A program made the translations under genes and the position numbers. From Claveliimonas sp034178805 (GTDB taxonomy: Bacteria; Bacillota; Clostridia; Lachnospirales; Lachnospiraceae): a stretch of DNA of 64,000 nt. The notes below the pieces were generated by a model. The model saw only the letters and a program-made list of their open reading frames with translations. It was not told the origin of the DNA and did no database searches. Each line of letters begins with the position of its first letter. Position 1 is the stretch's first letter. The stretch covers positions 1-64,000 of the forward strand of contig NZ_JBNPMZ010000010.1 in NCBI RefSeq assembly GCF_050314255.1, written 5' to 3'. Below, in pieces: positions 43,166 through 54,470 of this stretch.

Positions 43166-46100
43166 CTATGGCTTTTCTGTTGGTTTTGACCAAATACCAT
43201 TAATATTGATTTTTGCAATTGTATACGTAATATATGCATTTTCTTCATTGATAGCCGAATCCTGAGATTGTCCACCTTTCATAATATCCGCCGATGCATA
43301 TATACGGTAATTTGCATATTGTTTAACATCTGTTGTATTGACTTTAACCGTTATCGGGATACTAAACACACCGGAGGTTTCATTATAATATGGATAACCT
43401 CCCTCTGCGTTTTTACTCACCTCAATCCTAAAGTTTCTGTCACTCCTACGTCCAGTGATACTGATATCTGTCAAATAGTCTCCTATGGTCACATCCCCAT
43501 AGTCCTCACTGGACAATCCAGATTGGCCTTTTTGCCTCAATGAAAAATAAAATACAACTGAATCTGCATCATTCAATGCTGCAAATTTTGAAAGATTGGT
43601 ATTAAATCCTTCTGCTCCTGAAAAATCCAGCGTCAGCATTGCATTTATTTCACCGGAATGTTCATCACTCAGATTGATACCCAATTGATCCACATTCAGA
43701 TAGTCCAGTTTCAAGACAGCCTCACGTTTGTCATTCAGATAATATCCTTTATTTCCTGATACCGACTTACGCAATGTACTATATGAAAGACCAGATTCTT
43801 TAAATGATAAAACAGATGTAAAATACATATTCGTCTGATTTTTACTCTCCGGATTCTCTCTCACCGGTAACATGTCATTTGTAAGAATCGAATTGATACC
43901 GATTGATATCGGTTTTTGAAGCTTTGCTTCAAGATAGAAAGTTTTTTGACTTTCTGATGCAATTCTTATCGGTGAAAGATCTACATATTGATAGGTACCA
44001 TCACTTTTTTTAACTGCAAATGGCAAAACCATATTTCCGTCATTTCCGGCAAGCCAGTCATAGGATACAGCCACAGGTGGATGCTCTGGATCAGTCGTTG
44101 ATGTTTCTTTCAACTTACCATTTTCGTCAACCTCAAAATATACCTTTTGATCATCTTTTATGTAGTAAGCATACAAATCTACAGTCGCTGTTGTATCACT
44201 CGGAAAATAGACGTCAGTTCCAACACCATCCGTTGTTTTCCTAAGCGATACTCTTAACTCCTGATATAATGGATCTGATTTTTCATAGTTATCCGGCACG
44301 AACGTCACTTTATTTTGCAGTTCAAACGACATTTCCACGGTTGTTGAACCCGCACTTGTTACAGGAATTGTTTCTACTGAAAGTAAATCCTTTAATTCCT
44401 GCTCGTAATTATTCAGGAAGTTAAATGTAATTTCAGATGAAGCATTTGTACTTACCTGCGTATATTTACCAGTATTTTCATCTTGGTAACGATGCAACTG
44501 GTGAATTTCTGTCGGCGGCGCACTGGTTTCTGTGTCACTCCAGGTAAAACTTCCCTTTGTGGCACCACCCGATTTAATCAATGTCAACATATGGTTTTCT
44601 GCATTTGGAACCGATATGACAACAAAGTAATTCTCTTCCGGAGTTGTGTCTGTAATCTTTAATGTAAAACAATCCGTAACATTAAGTGCACTATCCTTAT
44701 TGGCATCATAAAGTCGATAGTAGTTTCCAATCTTATCCACAACGGTTGCCTCAGCTTTATTTTCTTCCGTAAGCGCCACCCATTTGATGCCATCAAAAGC
44801 GGAATCCGTAATTTTTGTGGCTTCTATCTTCAAAAGCTCCGCCAATGTCACCGGTTGATACGCAGTACCATCTGAATGTTTAAATACAAGATTATTCCCG
44901 TTAAAAAGTTCTAACTGACTTCCTCCATCAGGAACAACTGCATGATATCGCCGTTCAGACTGCTGACAGTCAATCAAGGTAATCTGTGTACCTGCCGGCA
45001 AATTTGCCGAACCTGTGTCCATCGTCTTCTGATAATATCCCAGAAGATTCGCACCACCTTCCATATAACTCTGCCAATCATATGTTGCAGGTAAGCCACT
45101 CAGATTGCTGTTATATTTAAAAGTGAGATAACCAGTAATTTCTTCACCTGCTGATGCAAGTGCATGGGTTTTGTAACCTTCCATTTCTGCAGCATTAAAC
45201 ACCGTTCCGCTTACCATGGTCGCCATAAAGTCAACCTGAAGCATTCGCCGAACAACTACCGGGATATGATAGGTTCTCGCATAATTATCTGACGTTGTCG
45301 ATGTTGTCTTAAATGTAACCGATACAAGTGTAAACATATCACTTTGGTTGTCGTACTGTGCTGTCGCATAAAAGCTTCCGTCTGTGCTGTCGTAAACTAA
45401 AGTTGGCTTTGCATCTGTATCCTTCACAAATTTTTTTTCGGAAGAATCCCATTTGTACCGGCTTACATCAACCGTCATAACTTTGCTCGATGCAGCACTT
45501 TCCTTACTAATCGCAACGCCTGTAGCAAATGCACCATTCGTCGCCGCATTCAAATATTGTTTCAGGCAGGCTGCACTACCATCAATCTGTATAACGTCAA
45601 AATTTTTGTCAATTTTTGTATCCTGATTGGCATTATATGTAGATACAATACCCGGAACAAGCCGGTCAACATTTGCCTGATCGACATATTGATAGGTTTT
45701 CTTTGAACCGATATAAGTATAGGCATTTCCCTCTTTTTTCACAATACCAGTGACTGAATCGGAACCTGTAATAGTATAAGGTTTTGCTGTATCACCGGTA
45801 ATCTTATAGGTAGTATTCGTGTCAACCGTCTCTTCAAAACCAACACCTGGTATTTCCACAAAAGGCCATTGCGCCAATTCACTGCCCACAGTCTTATCCG
45901 TCAAAAACGCATCATAGGAAATAAAGATTTTACTTTTTTTATTTGAGTAATCAGTATATTTAATACTTCCGATATCCTCTGTGGGCTGACTTGCTACATC
46001 AATCGGATTCCCATTCTTATCCTTACCATATTGAATCGATACGCCGAGAAGCTGGATTGGCAAATCACTAGTTTTACCGATAATCCTTCCTTTTTTCACA

Positions 46101-49100
46101 TTGGTTGTCGCAGTTATGATATTACTATTCAAAAGAATATTTTCACCTAAAATACCACCACCGACAATTTCACCAACAACTAAAGCGATACCTCGACCAT
46201 CTGTATCCCGGCGCTGTTGTATTTCTGAGTTTTTTACAGTAACATTACTAATATTTTTGACTCCCTGCGCAATATAACCAACAAGTCCTCCAACTGATAA
46301 ATCCGCATCCAAGCTACAAGAATCAATAACAATATTATCCATTACGCCACCAGATTCTGGTGAGTACCAACAGCCTACAATACCTCCGAGGTTATCATCT
46401 TTTTGATTACCTAAAATTGAGTTTGATACTGTGATGTTATACGCTCGGGTTGTTCCATGATGTAAAAATCCAATGGCCCCTCCCGTACGGCATACAGCCG
46501 TACTCACTGTTGAATCTTGAAGTTTTATTTTATCAAGAATCAGCGTACTGGATCCGTCTTTATTTATTTCAACATTTGAACCTGCATTTCCAATAAGTCC
46601 TCCACACCCACTTGCTGATACTGTGTCGGCATAAACATTTAAAGTACTATCATCCCCTGTTACAATTTTCGTATCTCCTTCACCAGTGGATATAATTTTA
46701 TTTGTAATCTTTGTACTATTCGCACTTCCATGATTGTAATAATCTGCATTATCACAGGCAGCCCCTACAATGCCTCCGGTAGATTGACAAGATACTGCTT
46801 TTAGTGCTTTATAACCACAATTCTCATAAGTTACACCTGATGCATACTGATTATTAGCATTACCAAATATGAAAAAACATTTTACACCTGTCTGACCTAC
46901 AATTCCACCTGCTGCACTATCACTATATAAGTTCAATGTTTCTGCTCTTAAATTTTTCAAAAATAAATAAGTTTCTGCCGTTTCAGCTGTTTCTTCCGTA
47001 AAATATCTTCCAATTACACCACCTACCGAAGAGGCATAAGATCTATCGCTTGCATTCTTATCTGACGTTGAATTCGGCTGATTCGAAAAATCATGTAGCT
47101 CTACATTCCCTTTTACCGTTAAATCCTTAACCGTTACAGGTGTATTTACCTTTCTTCGCAAAACATTGACAAGTCCTCCGGCTGCATTCGCGACATAATT
47201 GTCATCCGAATATCCATTGATCTGATTATCAACCATCAGTATATGCTTTCCGCCATCAATCGCCACAAACACCGGTGTATTACTCTGGAACTGGCTGTTA
47301 GTAGTTTGATTTTTTTGCGTAGAATCTTTGATTGTTGACGAACTGGCTGTACAGTTATATCTCCCTCCTATTCCACGGTAACCATTCTTATATCCACGCA
47401 TATCCAAATCTTTCTGAATACTTAGATCCAAATAATACGATCCGGACAAACACAAATTCCAAAATGCAGAATTTTCTCCTGCATATTTCTTAATGATATA
47501 TGGAAGATTCGTAGCAGCAGGATATTTTGTATCATCATTTCGTGATGGATCAAAATATTGACTTTTGTTTTCTGCATTCACATTGCCTATCTGAGAATAA
47601 TCTGCATTACGAACCTTACCACTGTTTGCCTTGTAAGCATTTGCATCACTTCCAGTTTTGTACGCTAAAGACCAGCCCCCATTGCAGGCACCGCTGTTGA
47701 TCATCGCCGAAAGCAATAGCAGTTCTTCTTCTTTATCAATTTCTGCCTTCACATCACTACCTGATACGTTACAATCTAAAGAGGCCGAACTTGAGACATT
47801 TCCAATGGAATAATTTTCATCTGAGCTATCAGTTACTTCAAATGCAGTTCCTCCTGTCGTCGTCTCGTTGATCACGAATCCATCCAAAACCCGACCAACA
47901 AGCGGTGATATGTAAGCCCGATCATTTTCACTAAGAGTCGGGTCTACCTGAATCGCCTTTAATCCTTTCGGCTGAGACATCTCACTGAAAATAACACCGC
48001 CACCTTCAACAATCCCAAGGAAACCACCAACACATTGTAAATGATTTTGAACCTTTATTTTAAAGCCACCTTCATATGTCACCGAAACCTTTTTAACCAG
48101 GTTATCTCCGCCTTTGACATCACCGATAATGCCTCCAAAATAGCTTTCATTTGCAACGGCATTACTGTTCAGTGCCGCTTGCGTATTTGCCAATGTCTTT
48201 GTTCCCGTATAAGTAATATTCAAATTTTGAATCACGCTACCGTAACTCACATTAATAAAACCTGACTTAACTTTTTCCGCGTTAATGGTCACTGTATGAT
48301 CTGCACCTTCAACAACACCCCGAAACGGTGCTTCCATCGTGCCTAATCCGGAAAAACTATTCAATGTAAGATCAGCAGAAATTTTATAATATGCATTCCT
48401 TAAATAATCCCTCACTTCCGAATCACTTTTCGCTCCGGAATCATCCGCAGCACCGGAAACTTTCCATTTCTGATCACTAAATTCATACTTTGTGTGATTT
48501 TCGTCTTCCTCTGACTTTATATTTTCTGCATTGGTTACGATATTCACTTTCCATCCAGCAGTTGCAATACCTTCGATATACCGGGCTACCAAGTTAAGCT
48601 GTTCCGCCTGACTGATTATATATGGATCGTCGTATGTACCACACCCTTCATCCAAATCCGGCTTTACAATATTGATTTCCAATTCATGGTATGTACCTGC
48701 TCTGCTTGAATCCGTCACCTGTGTCTGACAAACATACGGTAAGTAAACAGCAGTATTAAAGTTTTTATTCGAACCATCCTGAATTTCATTTCTTGTATCA
48801 AAATAGTATAATTGTTCACCTTTATGCTCAACCGTTCCATTGATTTCTTTTCCGTAGGTACATTCTTCTTCTTCGTTGAAATGATAATACCCTGACGAAG
48901 AAGCCAGATACTGGAATGATTCCAGCAACGTTGCATGTGTGAATATTGAATCAGCTGTTTTTCCATTTAAGTCGATTACATTTGAAAATGCAAGTGAAAT
49001 GTTTGTCGCAGTCGCATTACCGACATGCCCAATCAAGCTTGTGGCGGCCTTCGCAGAATTATAATTCTCTGTGAAAATCTGCTGTGCATCAATTCCACCA

Positions 49101-52100
49101 TAACTGCCTACTGTATTAATCAGTAATGGTGCATAACTCTCACTTAATAAATCTGTATTTACGCTTAAGTTATCCACAGTCACTGTATGGAGTTTAACAT
49201 TTGCAAAGTGGTTACCACCAACACCTGAACCTTCAACTGTTCCACACACAATCGCTCCTGAGCCATTTCCATCTGGTCCTTTTCCAATTGTTCCCTTTAG
49301 TGTTACGTTGTTTACAGACAAAGTTGCCGATGATACTGATTTGGTTGTATTCAGGTAATTGAAAATCAATCCTGTGTGCATCAGATAATGCTGTGTATGT
49401 ACCTGGGCTGTACCAGAAGTTTTACGGTTCATCGTATCTAATCCGGTACCGGTTTTCTCCTCTGCATTTTCAATGATTTGATTTGCAAATACAAAGGTAC
49501 AATTCTTAATCTCAACATTTGCACCATCCACATTCACCGGATAATAGGAATAACCAGTCAAATCAATCGGCAAACCATTACCATCAAACGTTTCTGATGC
49601 AATATCGGCTGTTTTTAAATAATTTTGAATATTGCTGTTAACAATTCTGCCCTTTCCATTTGGAACTTTTTCACAGTAACGCCAAACCGACCAGAGCACT
49701 GACTCACCAGGAGTATCTACATATCCATTTGTTGTCTTTGCTTTTTCACGGATATCATCAAGGTCATAATAGTATCTCGCATTCGGATTGGCTACCGACC
49801 ATTCTGTACCCTGATTGGTTGTTTTATTCTGATACCCAGTGGAAGTACTATCTGTCGGGTCGAATCCCTTTCTTTCCCCGCCTTCCTCCTCCGTTGCAAT
49901 GGAAATAACGGAGTTTCCGTTATCTATTATGGATTCTGCATCTTTGGCTGTGTATACGACCCACTCATCAAAATAGCTGCCTGAACTTGAAACGCTTATA
50001 TTAGAACCCTCAATATGATATCCATCATACGTTGTTTCTTCGACGTATAACAGTTGTGTGTCAGCATCTGAATTAGGAACATATTCTTTTCGCCCATAAC
50101 AAATCAGTAAGCCTAAATCACCGCTTTTATTTTGGATATTTGCCTTATTTAGCTTCAGGGTATTTACCTGCCAATATCCGGTTGCCAGATACACCAGTCC
50201 ACCGACACTGGCATTACCGGAAACATTCACGCTGCTCTCTCCCTGAATTGTAACATTTGAAGAATTTCCATCCCCAAAATAAACTTCACTGTTATTCCAT
50301 TCGTATCCAAGAAGTCCACCACTGCTTGTTGTGGCACTGTTATTAATTGTCTGCCCATTGACCGTAAGATTATTCAAATTCATCTTGACGGCATTATCCT
50401 TAATTACAGAAATCAGACCTCCACATTTTGCATCGGCAATATTATTATTGCCGGTAATGTTTCCTGTAAGCGCTGTACCACTTACTGTAATGGTACCTCC
50501 ACCGGCATAGACACCGATCAAACCGCCAACCGCATGTATGCCCGCAGTAGTCGTATCTGATATCTGGGCATTTCCTGTGCAATTACTAATGGAAATAAAA
50601 CTACCGGTTCCCTGCTTTAAGCCAAGCAATCCACCGATGACAGACTCTGTGCCATCCCCAGCGCACTGAATGTTCACATTCGTTGTAACGTTTTCAAAAG
50701 TACTTCCGCTTCCTGTTGACAATGCAACACAGCCACCAACAGCCATCGAAGTCGTCTGATTTGCAGCTGGATTTTTCAGTGCTCGTTCCCGTACATTGAT
50801 ATTGCCATCAATTTTCAAATTCCTGATTGTTGCATTTGCCTGACTGAAAAGACCTACCTGCGAATGACCATGAATCTGTCCGTTTCCCGCGCCTGTTTCG
50901 CTGTTATTAGCATATAACTGTCCAATATCCAGTGTCAGGGTATGGTTTTCTCCATCCAACTCACCCGTATATACATTGCTGCCAGTATAGAAGTCCCTCT
51001 GCAATCCGGATATGCCTGTATTTGACAGATCAATATCTGCTTTAAGCACAATCTTCGTTACCTTATTGCCGCCAACAATAAATCCATTCGTCACCGAATC
51101 ATATATATTAAAATCACCATACGTCTGTTCCGCAATCGAAAGAAGTGCAAACTGATCTGTATTTTGAATTTCAATGGTACCACTGCTTAGTGTTGCTGCA
51201 GAAATTCCAAAAGAAGTTTTGTGCGTATTCGCATCCTGTTGTATCAGTGTCTCCGATAAACCACCTTTATCAGGAAGATTTACGCTGCCCTGTCCGATAT
51301 TTCTTCCAAGTCGAATGACGCTGCCATAATTTCCGATATCGTCAATTTCACCAGGGTTTGTGGGACGTGTCAGTGTCCATGATTTTGCTGCATAGATGAT
51401 CGAAGCATTTTGAGCCCCTGCAATCTGTCCATTTGTATTCCGATAATTTGCAGCATTCCCTGGACTTTGTCCTACAGCATGTGCTGTAAATGTAACCCCT
51501 GTAAGATTCGTTTTTCCTGCCAGACGAAGGGTACTCTTTCTGCCTGTAGCACCGGCAATACCGCCACCATACCTGATGTTTGATGCCTTAGGTGAAAACG
51601 TTGCATTTTCTGCGATTTCCAAAACAGAATCATAAAACATACCGCCTACTGCACCACCAAAATAATGGCCACCCGAAACAAGCTTTTCGCTATTCTTACA
51701 GTCTGTTGATATTTGATTCTCGATTACAACATACGCTCCATTTTTATTGGGATCATCAATGCCCGGCTTTCCAAGCACACCTATGAGACCGCCATAATAC
51801 GTAACATCACCGTTGGTTGTACTGGAAACGGAAATATTTCCGCTGATCTTCAATGCAGACAGAGAGCTACTACTGTTCGTCCCGTAAACCTGACCTGCAA
51901 GTCCTCCGTAAGTCGTTTTCCCATTCAGAACATAAGTACTTCCGCTCATAGCCAATCCGGCTGTTGAAGCCACAGTTACCGCATCACCTGCTGAACCATT
52001 TACAGAAAAGTCTTTCGAAAGTTCAAGCACACCAAATAATGCACCACAACAGGATTTTTCGCCTGTTGCGTCCAGAACAACATTTTTCACCTGAATCGTT

Positions 52101-53476
52101 CCATTTGCCACATCATAAGTGTGAAATGCCGCATCTGAGGCTTCTGATGTCAGTTGATAACTTCCAAAAATGCCTCCCGCTGAACCCGAACCTTCATTTG
52201 CAGTGACTTTTGCACCATTGACTTCTACATTCAAATCCAGAGTAGCATTTTTTCCTTTTCCAATCAAAGCACCGGCATCTTTTCCTTTGATTTCCCAATT
52301 TCCATCAATTGTAAGTTTCTCTGTGTTTCCTACGGAAAGCGATGCATTTTCAGAAATATCACCAACAAGTCCACCCGCTGCTTTACCGCTGCCTGCTATG
52401 ATACTCACACTGTCTGAAACCGCTACACTACCGACCTGAAATGTAGCATTGCTTTCTATTTCATTACAGAGCAAACCTGCATTGCCTGACGCCTCATTGA
52501 CTTTAGCAGCGGATTTGTACCAAATCTTTTTCAGAGAAAAGCTTGTACCACTTCGAATCGTACCAATACATGAACCCGGATATGTGTATCTTCTGGATTC
52601 CCCATCAACATGTTCATATGCATCAATACTTACTTCAACGTTGTCCCAGGAACCTTCTGGAGCAATTCCACTAACCTCCTGCGCGAACGCAACGACAGAC
52701 TCACTTGCGGTTATAATATTGATTGTTGTTATCTTTTCTATTTCTATTTTTGCACTTGTCACGTCAATTGCATTAAAAAACGGACAATCCAGTATCAGAT
52801 CAATATAAGATACTGTTGTTGCATCAGAAACTGTAATCGTACCTTTAAAAGGACTTCCATTTCTTCCCAGTCCTTTAAAATGATAAGCCGGAAATCCCTC
52901 AATCTGAGCAGATAAATTAGAACCACCACCGGTTAATCCGCTTAACTTAATTTTATATCCCTCAAAAGACTCATTCTCCACACATGACAGCAAAATCAAA
53001 CCATTCGCATTTGCACCAATTATTTTCTGCTCATAATTAGTAAAATCAAGTGCATTTACCAATCCTCCACTTGACTGGTATTCATCATAAAAACTCTTCA
53101 ACTCACCTAACGTTGAAAATGTACCTGTATCAGCCGCCAAAGTCATCAGAACTTCTTCTGTATCCTCTGCATTATCTTCTACTGTGTGATCTACGATAGT
53201 TTCTTCTGCATTATCTACAGTATTTTCTTCACCACCTTGCTCAACTTCAGTTCCTGATTCGACGCCTTCTTTCTCTTGCTCCGAACCTGTATTTTCAACT
53301 TCCCCCTGATTTTCTTCCACTATATCTGCTGCAGTTCCTTTTTCTCCGTCTGTTTCACTTTCCGCAACAGGATCCATTGCCGCCTCGCTGGCAAATGATG
53401 GAACAACACAATTCGATACGCAAATCACTCCGGACAGCAAGATTGCCATTATTTTTTTTCTCATATTACTGTTCAT
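43166..53476 (-). CDS. Giant secreted repeat protein (3,436 residues)
   Basis: Secreted surface or matrix protein. Signal peptide at the N-terminus (cleavage likely after PSFASEA near residue 30), then an acidic Glu/Thr/Val linker to about 105. Residues of roughly 350-2,350 contain many turns of the type GGLVG, GGIVG, GGLIG followed by short strands, like GLUG-motif solenoids of adhesins. The last 1,000 residues are beta-rich non-repeated domains. There is no LPXTG-like motif, membrane helix or S-layer domain at the C-terminus (ends WSKPTEKP), so attachment must rely on other proteins. ATG 53476 has AGGGGA upstream. Flanked by genes for membrane-anchored exported proteins that may hold it. 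Confidence 0.85.
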   Translation of the reverse strand: MNSNMRKKIMAILLSGVICVSNCVVPSFASEAAMDPVAESETDGEKGTAADIVEENQGEVENTGSEQEKEGVESGTEVEQGGEENTVDNAEETIVDHTVEDNAEDTEEVLMTLAADTGTFSTLGELKSFYDEYQSSGGLVNALDFTNYEQKIIGANANGLILLSCVENESFEGYKIKLSGLTGGGSNLSAQIEGFPAYHFKGLGRNGSPFKGTITVSDATTVSYIDLILDCPFFNAIDVTSAKIEIEKITTINIITASESVVAFAQEVSGIAPEGSWDNVEVSIDAYEHVDGESRRYTYPGSCIGTIRSGTSFSLKKIWYKSAAKVNEASGNAGLLCNEIESNATFQVGSVAVSDSVSIIAGSGKAAGGLVGDISENASLSVGNTEKLTIDGNWEIKGKDAGALIGKGKNATLDLNVEVNGAKVTANEGSGSAGGIFGSYQLTSEASDAAFHTYDVANGTIQVKNVVLDATGEKSCCGALFGVLELSKDFSVNGSAGDAVTVASTAGLAMSGSTYVLNGKTTYGGLAGQVYGTNSSSSLSALKISGNISVSSTTNGDVTYYGGLIGVLGKPGIDDPNKNGAYVVIENQISTDCKNSEKLVSGGHYFGGAVGGMFYDSVLEIAENATFSPKASNIRYGGGIAGATGRKSTLRLAGKTNLTGVTFTAHAVGQSPGNAANYRNTNGQIAGAQNASIIYAAKSWTLTRPTNPGEIDDIGNYGSVIRLGRNIGQGSVNLPDKGGLSETLIQQDANTHKTSFGISAATLSSGTIEIQNTDQFALLSIAEQTYGDFNIYDSVTNGFIVGGNKVTKIVLKADIDLSNTGISGLQRDFYTGSNVYTGELDGENHTLTLDIGQLYANNSETGAGNGQIHGHSQVGLFSQANATIRNLKIDGNINVRERALKNPAANQTTSMAVGGCVALSTGSGSTFENVTTNVNIQCAGDGTESVIGGLLGLKQGTGSFISISNCTGNAQISDTTTAGIHAVGGLIGVYAGGGTITVSGTALTGNITGNNNIADAKCGGLISVIKDNAVKMNLNNLTVNGQTINNSATTSSGGLLGYEWNNSEVYFGDGNSSNVTIQGESSVNVSGNASVGGLVYLATGYWQVNTLKLNKANIQNKSGDLGLLICYGRKEYVPNSDADTQLLYVEETTYDGYHIEGSNISVSSSGSYFDEWVVYTAKDAESIIDNGNSVISIATEEEGGERKGFDPTDSTSTGYQNKTTNQGTEWSVANPNARYYYDLDDIREKAKTTNGYVDTPGESVLWSVWRYCEKVPNGKGRIVNSNIQNYLKTADIASETFDGNGLPIDLTGYSYYPVNVDGANVEIKNCTFVFANQIIENAEEKTGTGLDTMNRKTSGTAQVHTQHYLMHTGLIFNYLNTTKSVSSATLSVNNVTLKGTIGKGPDGNGSGAIVCGTVEGSGVGGNHFANVKLHTVTVDNLSVNTDLLSESYAPLLINTVGSYGGIDAQQIFTENYNSAKAATSLIGHVGNATATNISLAFSNVIDLNGKTADSIFTHATLLESFQYLASSSGYYHFNEEEECTYGKEINGTVEHKGEQLYYFDTRNEIQDGSNKNFNTAVYLPYVCQTQVTDSSRAGTYHELEINIVKPDLDEGCGTYDDPYIISQAEQLNLVARYIEGIATAGWKVNIVTNAENIKSEEDENHTKYEFSDQKWKVSGAADDSGAKSDSEVRDYLRNAYYKISADLTLNSFSGLGTMEAPFRGVVEGADHTVTINAEKVKSGFINVSYGSVIQNLNITYTGTKTLANTQAALNSNAVANESYFGGIIGDVKGGDNLVKKVSVTYEGGFKIKVQNHLQCVGGFLGIVEGGGVIFSEMSQPKGLKAIQVDPTLSENDRAYISPLVGRVLDGFVINETTTGGTAFEVTDSSDENYSIGNVSSSASLDCNVSGSDVKAEIDKEEELLLLSAMINSGACNGGWSLAYKTGSDANAYKANSGKVRNADYSQIGNVNAENKSQYFDPSRNDDTKYPAATNLPYIIKKYAGENSAFWNLCLSGSYYLDLSIQKDLDMRGYKNGYRGIGGRYNCTASSSTIKDSTQKNQTTNSQFQSNTPVFVAIDGGKHILMVDNQINGYSDDNYVANAAGGLVNVLRRKVNTPVTVKDLTVKGNVELHDFSNQPNSTSDKNASDRSYASSVGGVIGRYFTEETAETAETYLFLKNLRAETLNLYSDSAAGGIVGQTGVKCFFIFGNANNQYASGVTYENCGYKALKAVSCQSTGGIVGAACDNADYYNHGSANSTKITNKIISTGEGDTKIVTGDDSTLNVYADTVSASGCGGLIGNAGSNVEINKDGSSTLILDKIKLQDSTVSTAVCRTGGAIGFLHHGTTRAYNITVSNSILGNQKDDNLGGIVGCWYSPESGGVMDNIVIDSCSLDADLSVGGLVGYIAQGVKNISNVTVKNSEIQQRRDTDGRGIALVVGEIVGGGILGENILLNSNIITATTNVKKGRIIGKTSDLPIQLLGVSIQYGKDKNGNPIDVASQPTEDIGSIKYTDYSNKKSKIFISYDAFLTDKTVGSELAQWPFVEIPGVGFEETVDTNTTYKITGDTAKPYTITGSDSVTGIVKKEGNAYTYIGSKKTYQYVDQANVDRLVPGIVSTYNANQDTKIDKNFDVIQIDGSAACLKQYLNAATNGAFATGVAISKESAASSKVMTVDVSRYKWDSSEKKFVKDTDAKPTLVYDSTDGSFYATAQYDNQSDMFTLVSVTFKTTSTTSDNYARTYHIPVVVRRMLQVDFMATMVSGTVFNAAEMEGYKTHALASAGEEITGYLTFKYNSNLSGLPATYDWQSYMEGGANLLGYYQKTMDTGSANLPAGTQITLIDCQQSERRYHAVVPDGGSQLELFNGNNLVFKHSDGTAYQPVTLAELLKIEATKITDSAFDGIKWVALTEENKAEATVVDKIGNYYRLYDANKDSALNVTDCFTLKITDTTPEENYFVVISVPNAENHMLTLIKSGGATKGSFTWSDTETSAPPTEIHQLHRYQDENTGKYTQVSTNASSEITFNFLNNYEQELKDLLSVETIPVTSAGSTTVEMSFELQNKVTFVPDNYEKSDPLYQELRVSLRKTTDGVGTDVYFPSDTTATVDLYAYYIKDDQKVYFEVDENGKLKETSTTDPEHPPVAVSYDWLAGNDGNMVLPFAVKKSDGTYQYVDLSPIRIASESQKTFYLEAKLQKPISIGINSILTNDMLPVRENPESKNQTNMYFTSVLSFKESGLSYSTLRKSVSGNKGYYLNDKREAVLKLDYLNVDQLGINLSDEHSGEINAMLTLDFSGAEGFNTNLSKFAALNDADSVVFYFSLRQKGQSGLSSEDYGDVTIGDYLTDISITGRRSDRNFRIEVSKNAEGGYPYYNETSGVFSIPITVKVNTTDVKQYANYRIYASADIMKGGQSQDSAINEENAYITYTIAKININGIWSKPTEKP

Positions 53477-53514
53477 TTTCCTATCCCCTGCCAAGTTCTT
53501 ATGCCTGATACTTT

Positions 53515-54420
53515 CTATTCTTTCTCCTTAAACGTAATGATACCTTTGAGTTTTTCCCAACTGCTCTGCCAGTCAGCCGTTGTATCCTGCCCATCCAATC
53601 GATAAAATCGAACAAGATAACTATTATGTTCTGCATCCATTGGGAATTCCACGATACCACTGTTACCGGATTCTGCTCCAATTTTATTCAAAAATAACGG
53701 ATCAATCTCAACGTAATTGGTATCCCATTTCAAAACCATCTGATGAGGTTCTGTTGCATTCAATACCAAAATCTCATAATTAAAAGCCGCAAAGTCTGAA
53801 GGCTTATTACTCACTGTTTCGTCAATAAATACCCCTTTATAGGAGAAACCTGCCACCACGCCTGCTACACTTGGCTGAAATTTAGCCGCTATCATATTTC
53901 CACTGCTGTCCGAATCTGCATCAGGTACTGCTTTAATAATTATCTCTGACACATTGTTTATCTCATCTTTTGGTATGCTAATTTGGTAGAAGTGTGTTGT
54001 TTTTGTATATGCCGGCATCAGAGGTGCCGTTGCCCCCTGACCTGCTGCTTCACCGGTAATATCAACTCCATCCCGTTCAATTTTTACATTCTCAGGCAAG
54101 TCTTCTACCGTAAGTGTGTATCTCATTGCTTTTTCACTAACAGATCCGTCTGACGAGTTCTGTATATAAAAGGAAAATGTATATGGAGTCTGATCATCAT
54201 CACTTTTTTTATCTAAAAGAATCTTTCTGACTGCATATTTATCAACGCGCGCTTCCTGCGCAACAACTACAAGGTAATCGGAAGAAAGTGCGAGCCCCTG
54301 CTTTGGAGTCGTCGCAACACCTTTTACATAGGAACGGCTTGTATAGGCAGCAATCACCCCTATCGCCGCAATCAGTATCAATATGATAGAAATTATTAAT
54401 ACTTTTGTTTTCTTTTTCAT
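53515..54420 (-). CDS. Bitopic exported protein C of the locus
   Basis: A 301-residue protein with a short basic start (KKKTKVL), a membrane segment ending AAIGVIAAYTSRSY near residue 30, and a beta-rich outer domain (about 35-301). No family recognised. The signal segment resembles SipW-cleaved or uncleaved anchors. ATG 54420 with AAGGA upstream. Third of the first transcription unit, just before the giant gene. Confidence 0.8.
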   Translation of the reverse strand: MKKKTKVLIISIILILIAAIGVIAAYTSRSYVKGVATTPKQGLALSSDYLVVVAQEARVDKYAVRKILLDKKSDDDQTPYTFSFYIQNSSDGSVSEKAMRYTLTVEDLPENVKIERDGVDITGEAAGQGATAPLMPAYTKTTHFYQISIPKDEINNVSEIIIKAVPDADSDSSGNMIAAKFQPSVAGVVAGFSYKGVFIDETVSNKPSDFAAFNYEILVLNATEPHQMVLKWDTNYVEIDPLFLNKIGAESGNSGIVEFPMDAEHNSYLVRFYRLDGQDTTADWQSSWEKLKGIITFKEKE

Positions 54421-54470
54421 CCTATAGTTTTCCTTCCTTTTTATTCTCAATTGTAACCCCAGACTCAATC

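Noticed and set aside
53166..53476. Sortase anchor for the giant protein
   Set aside because: Neither end of the protein shows an LPXTG-like motif or a closing hydrophobic helix; the only hydrophobic stretch is the signal peptide.
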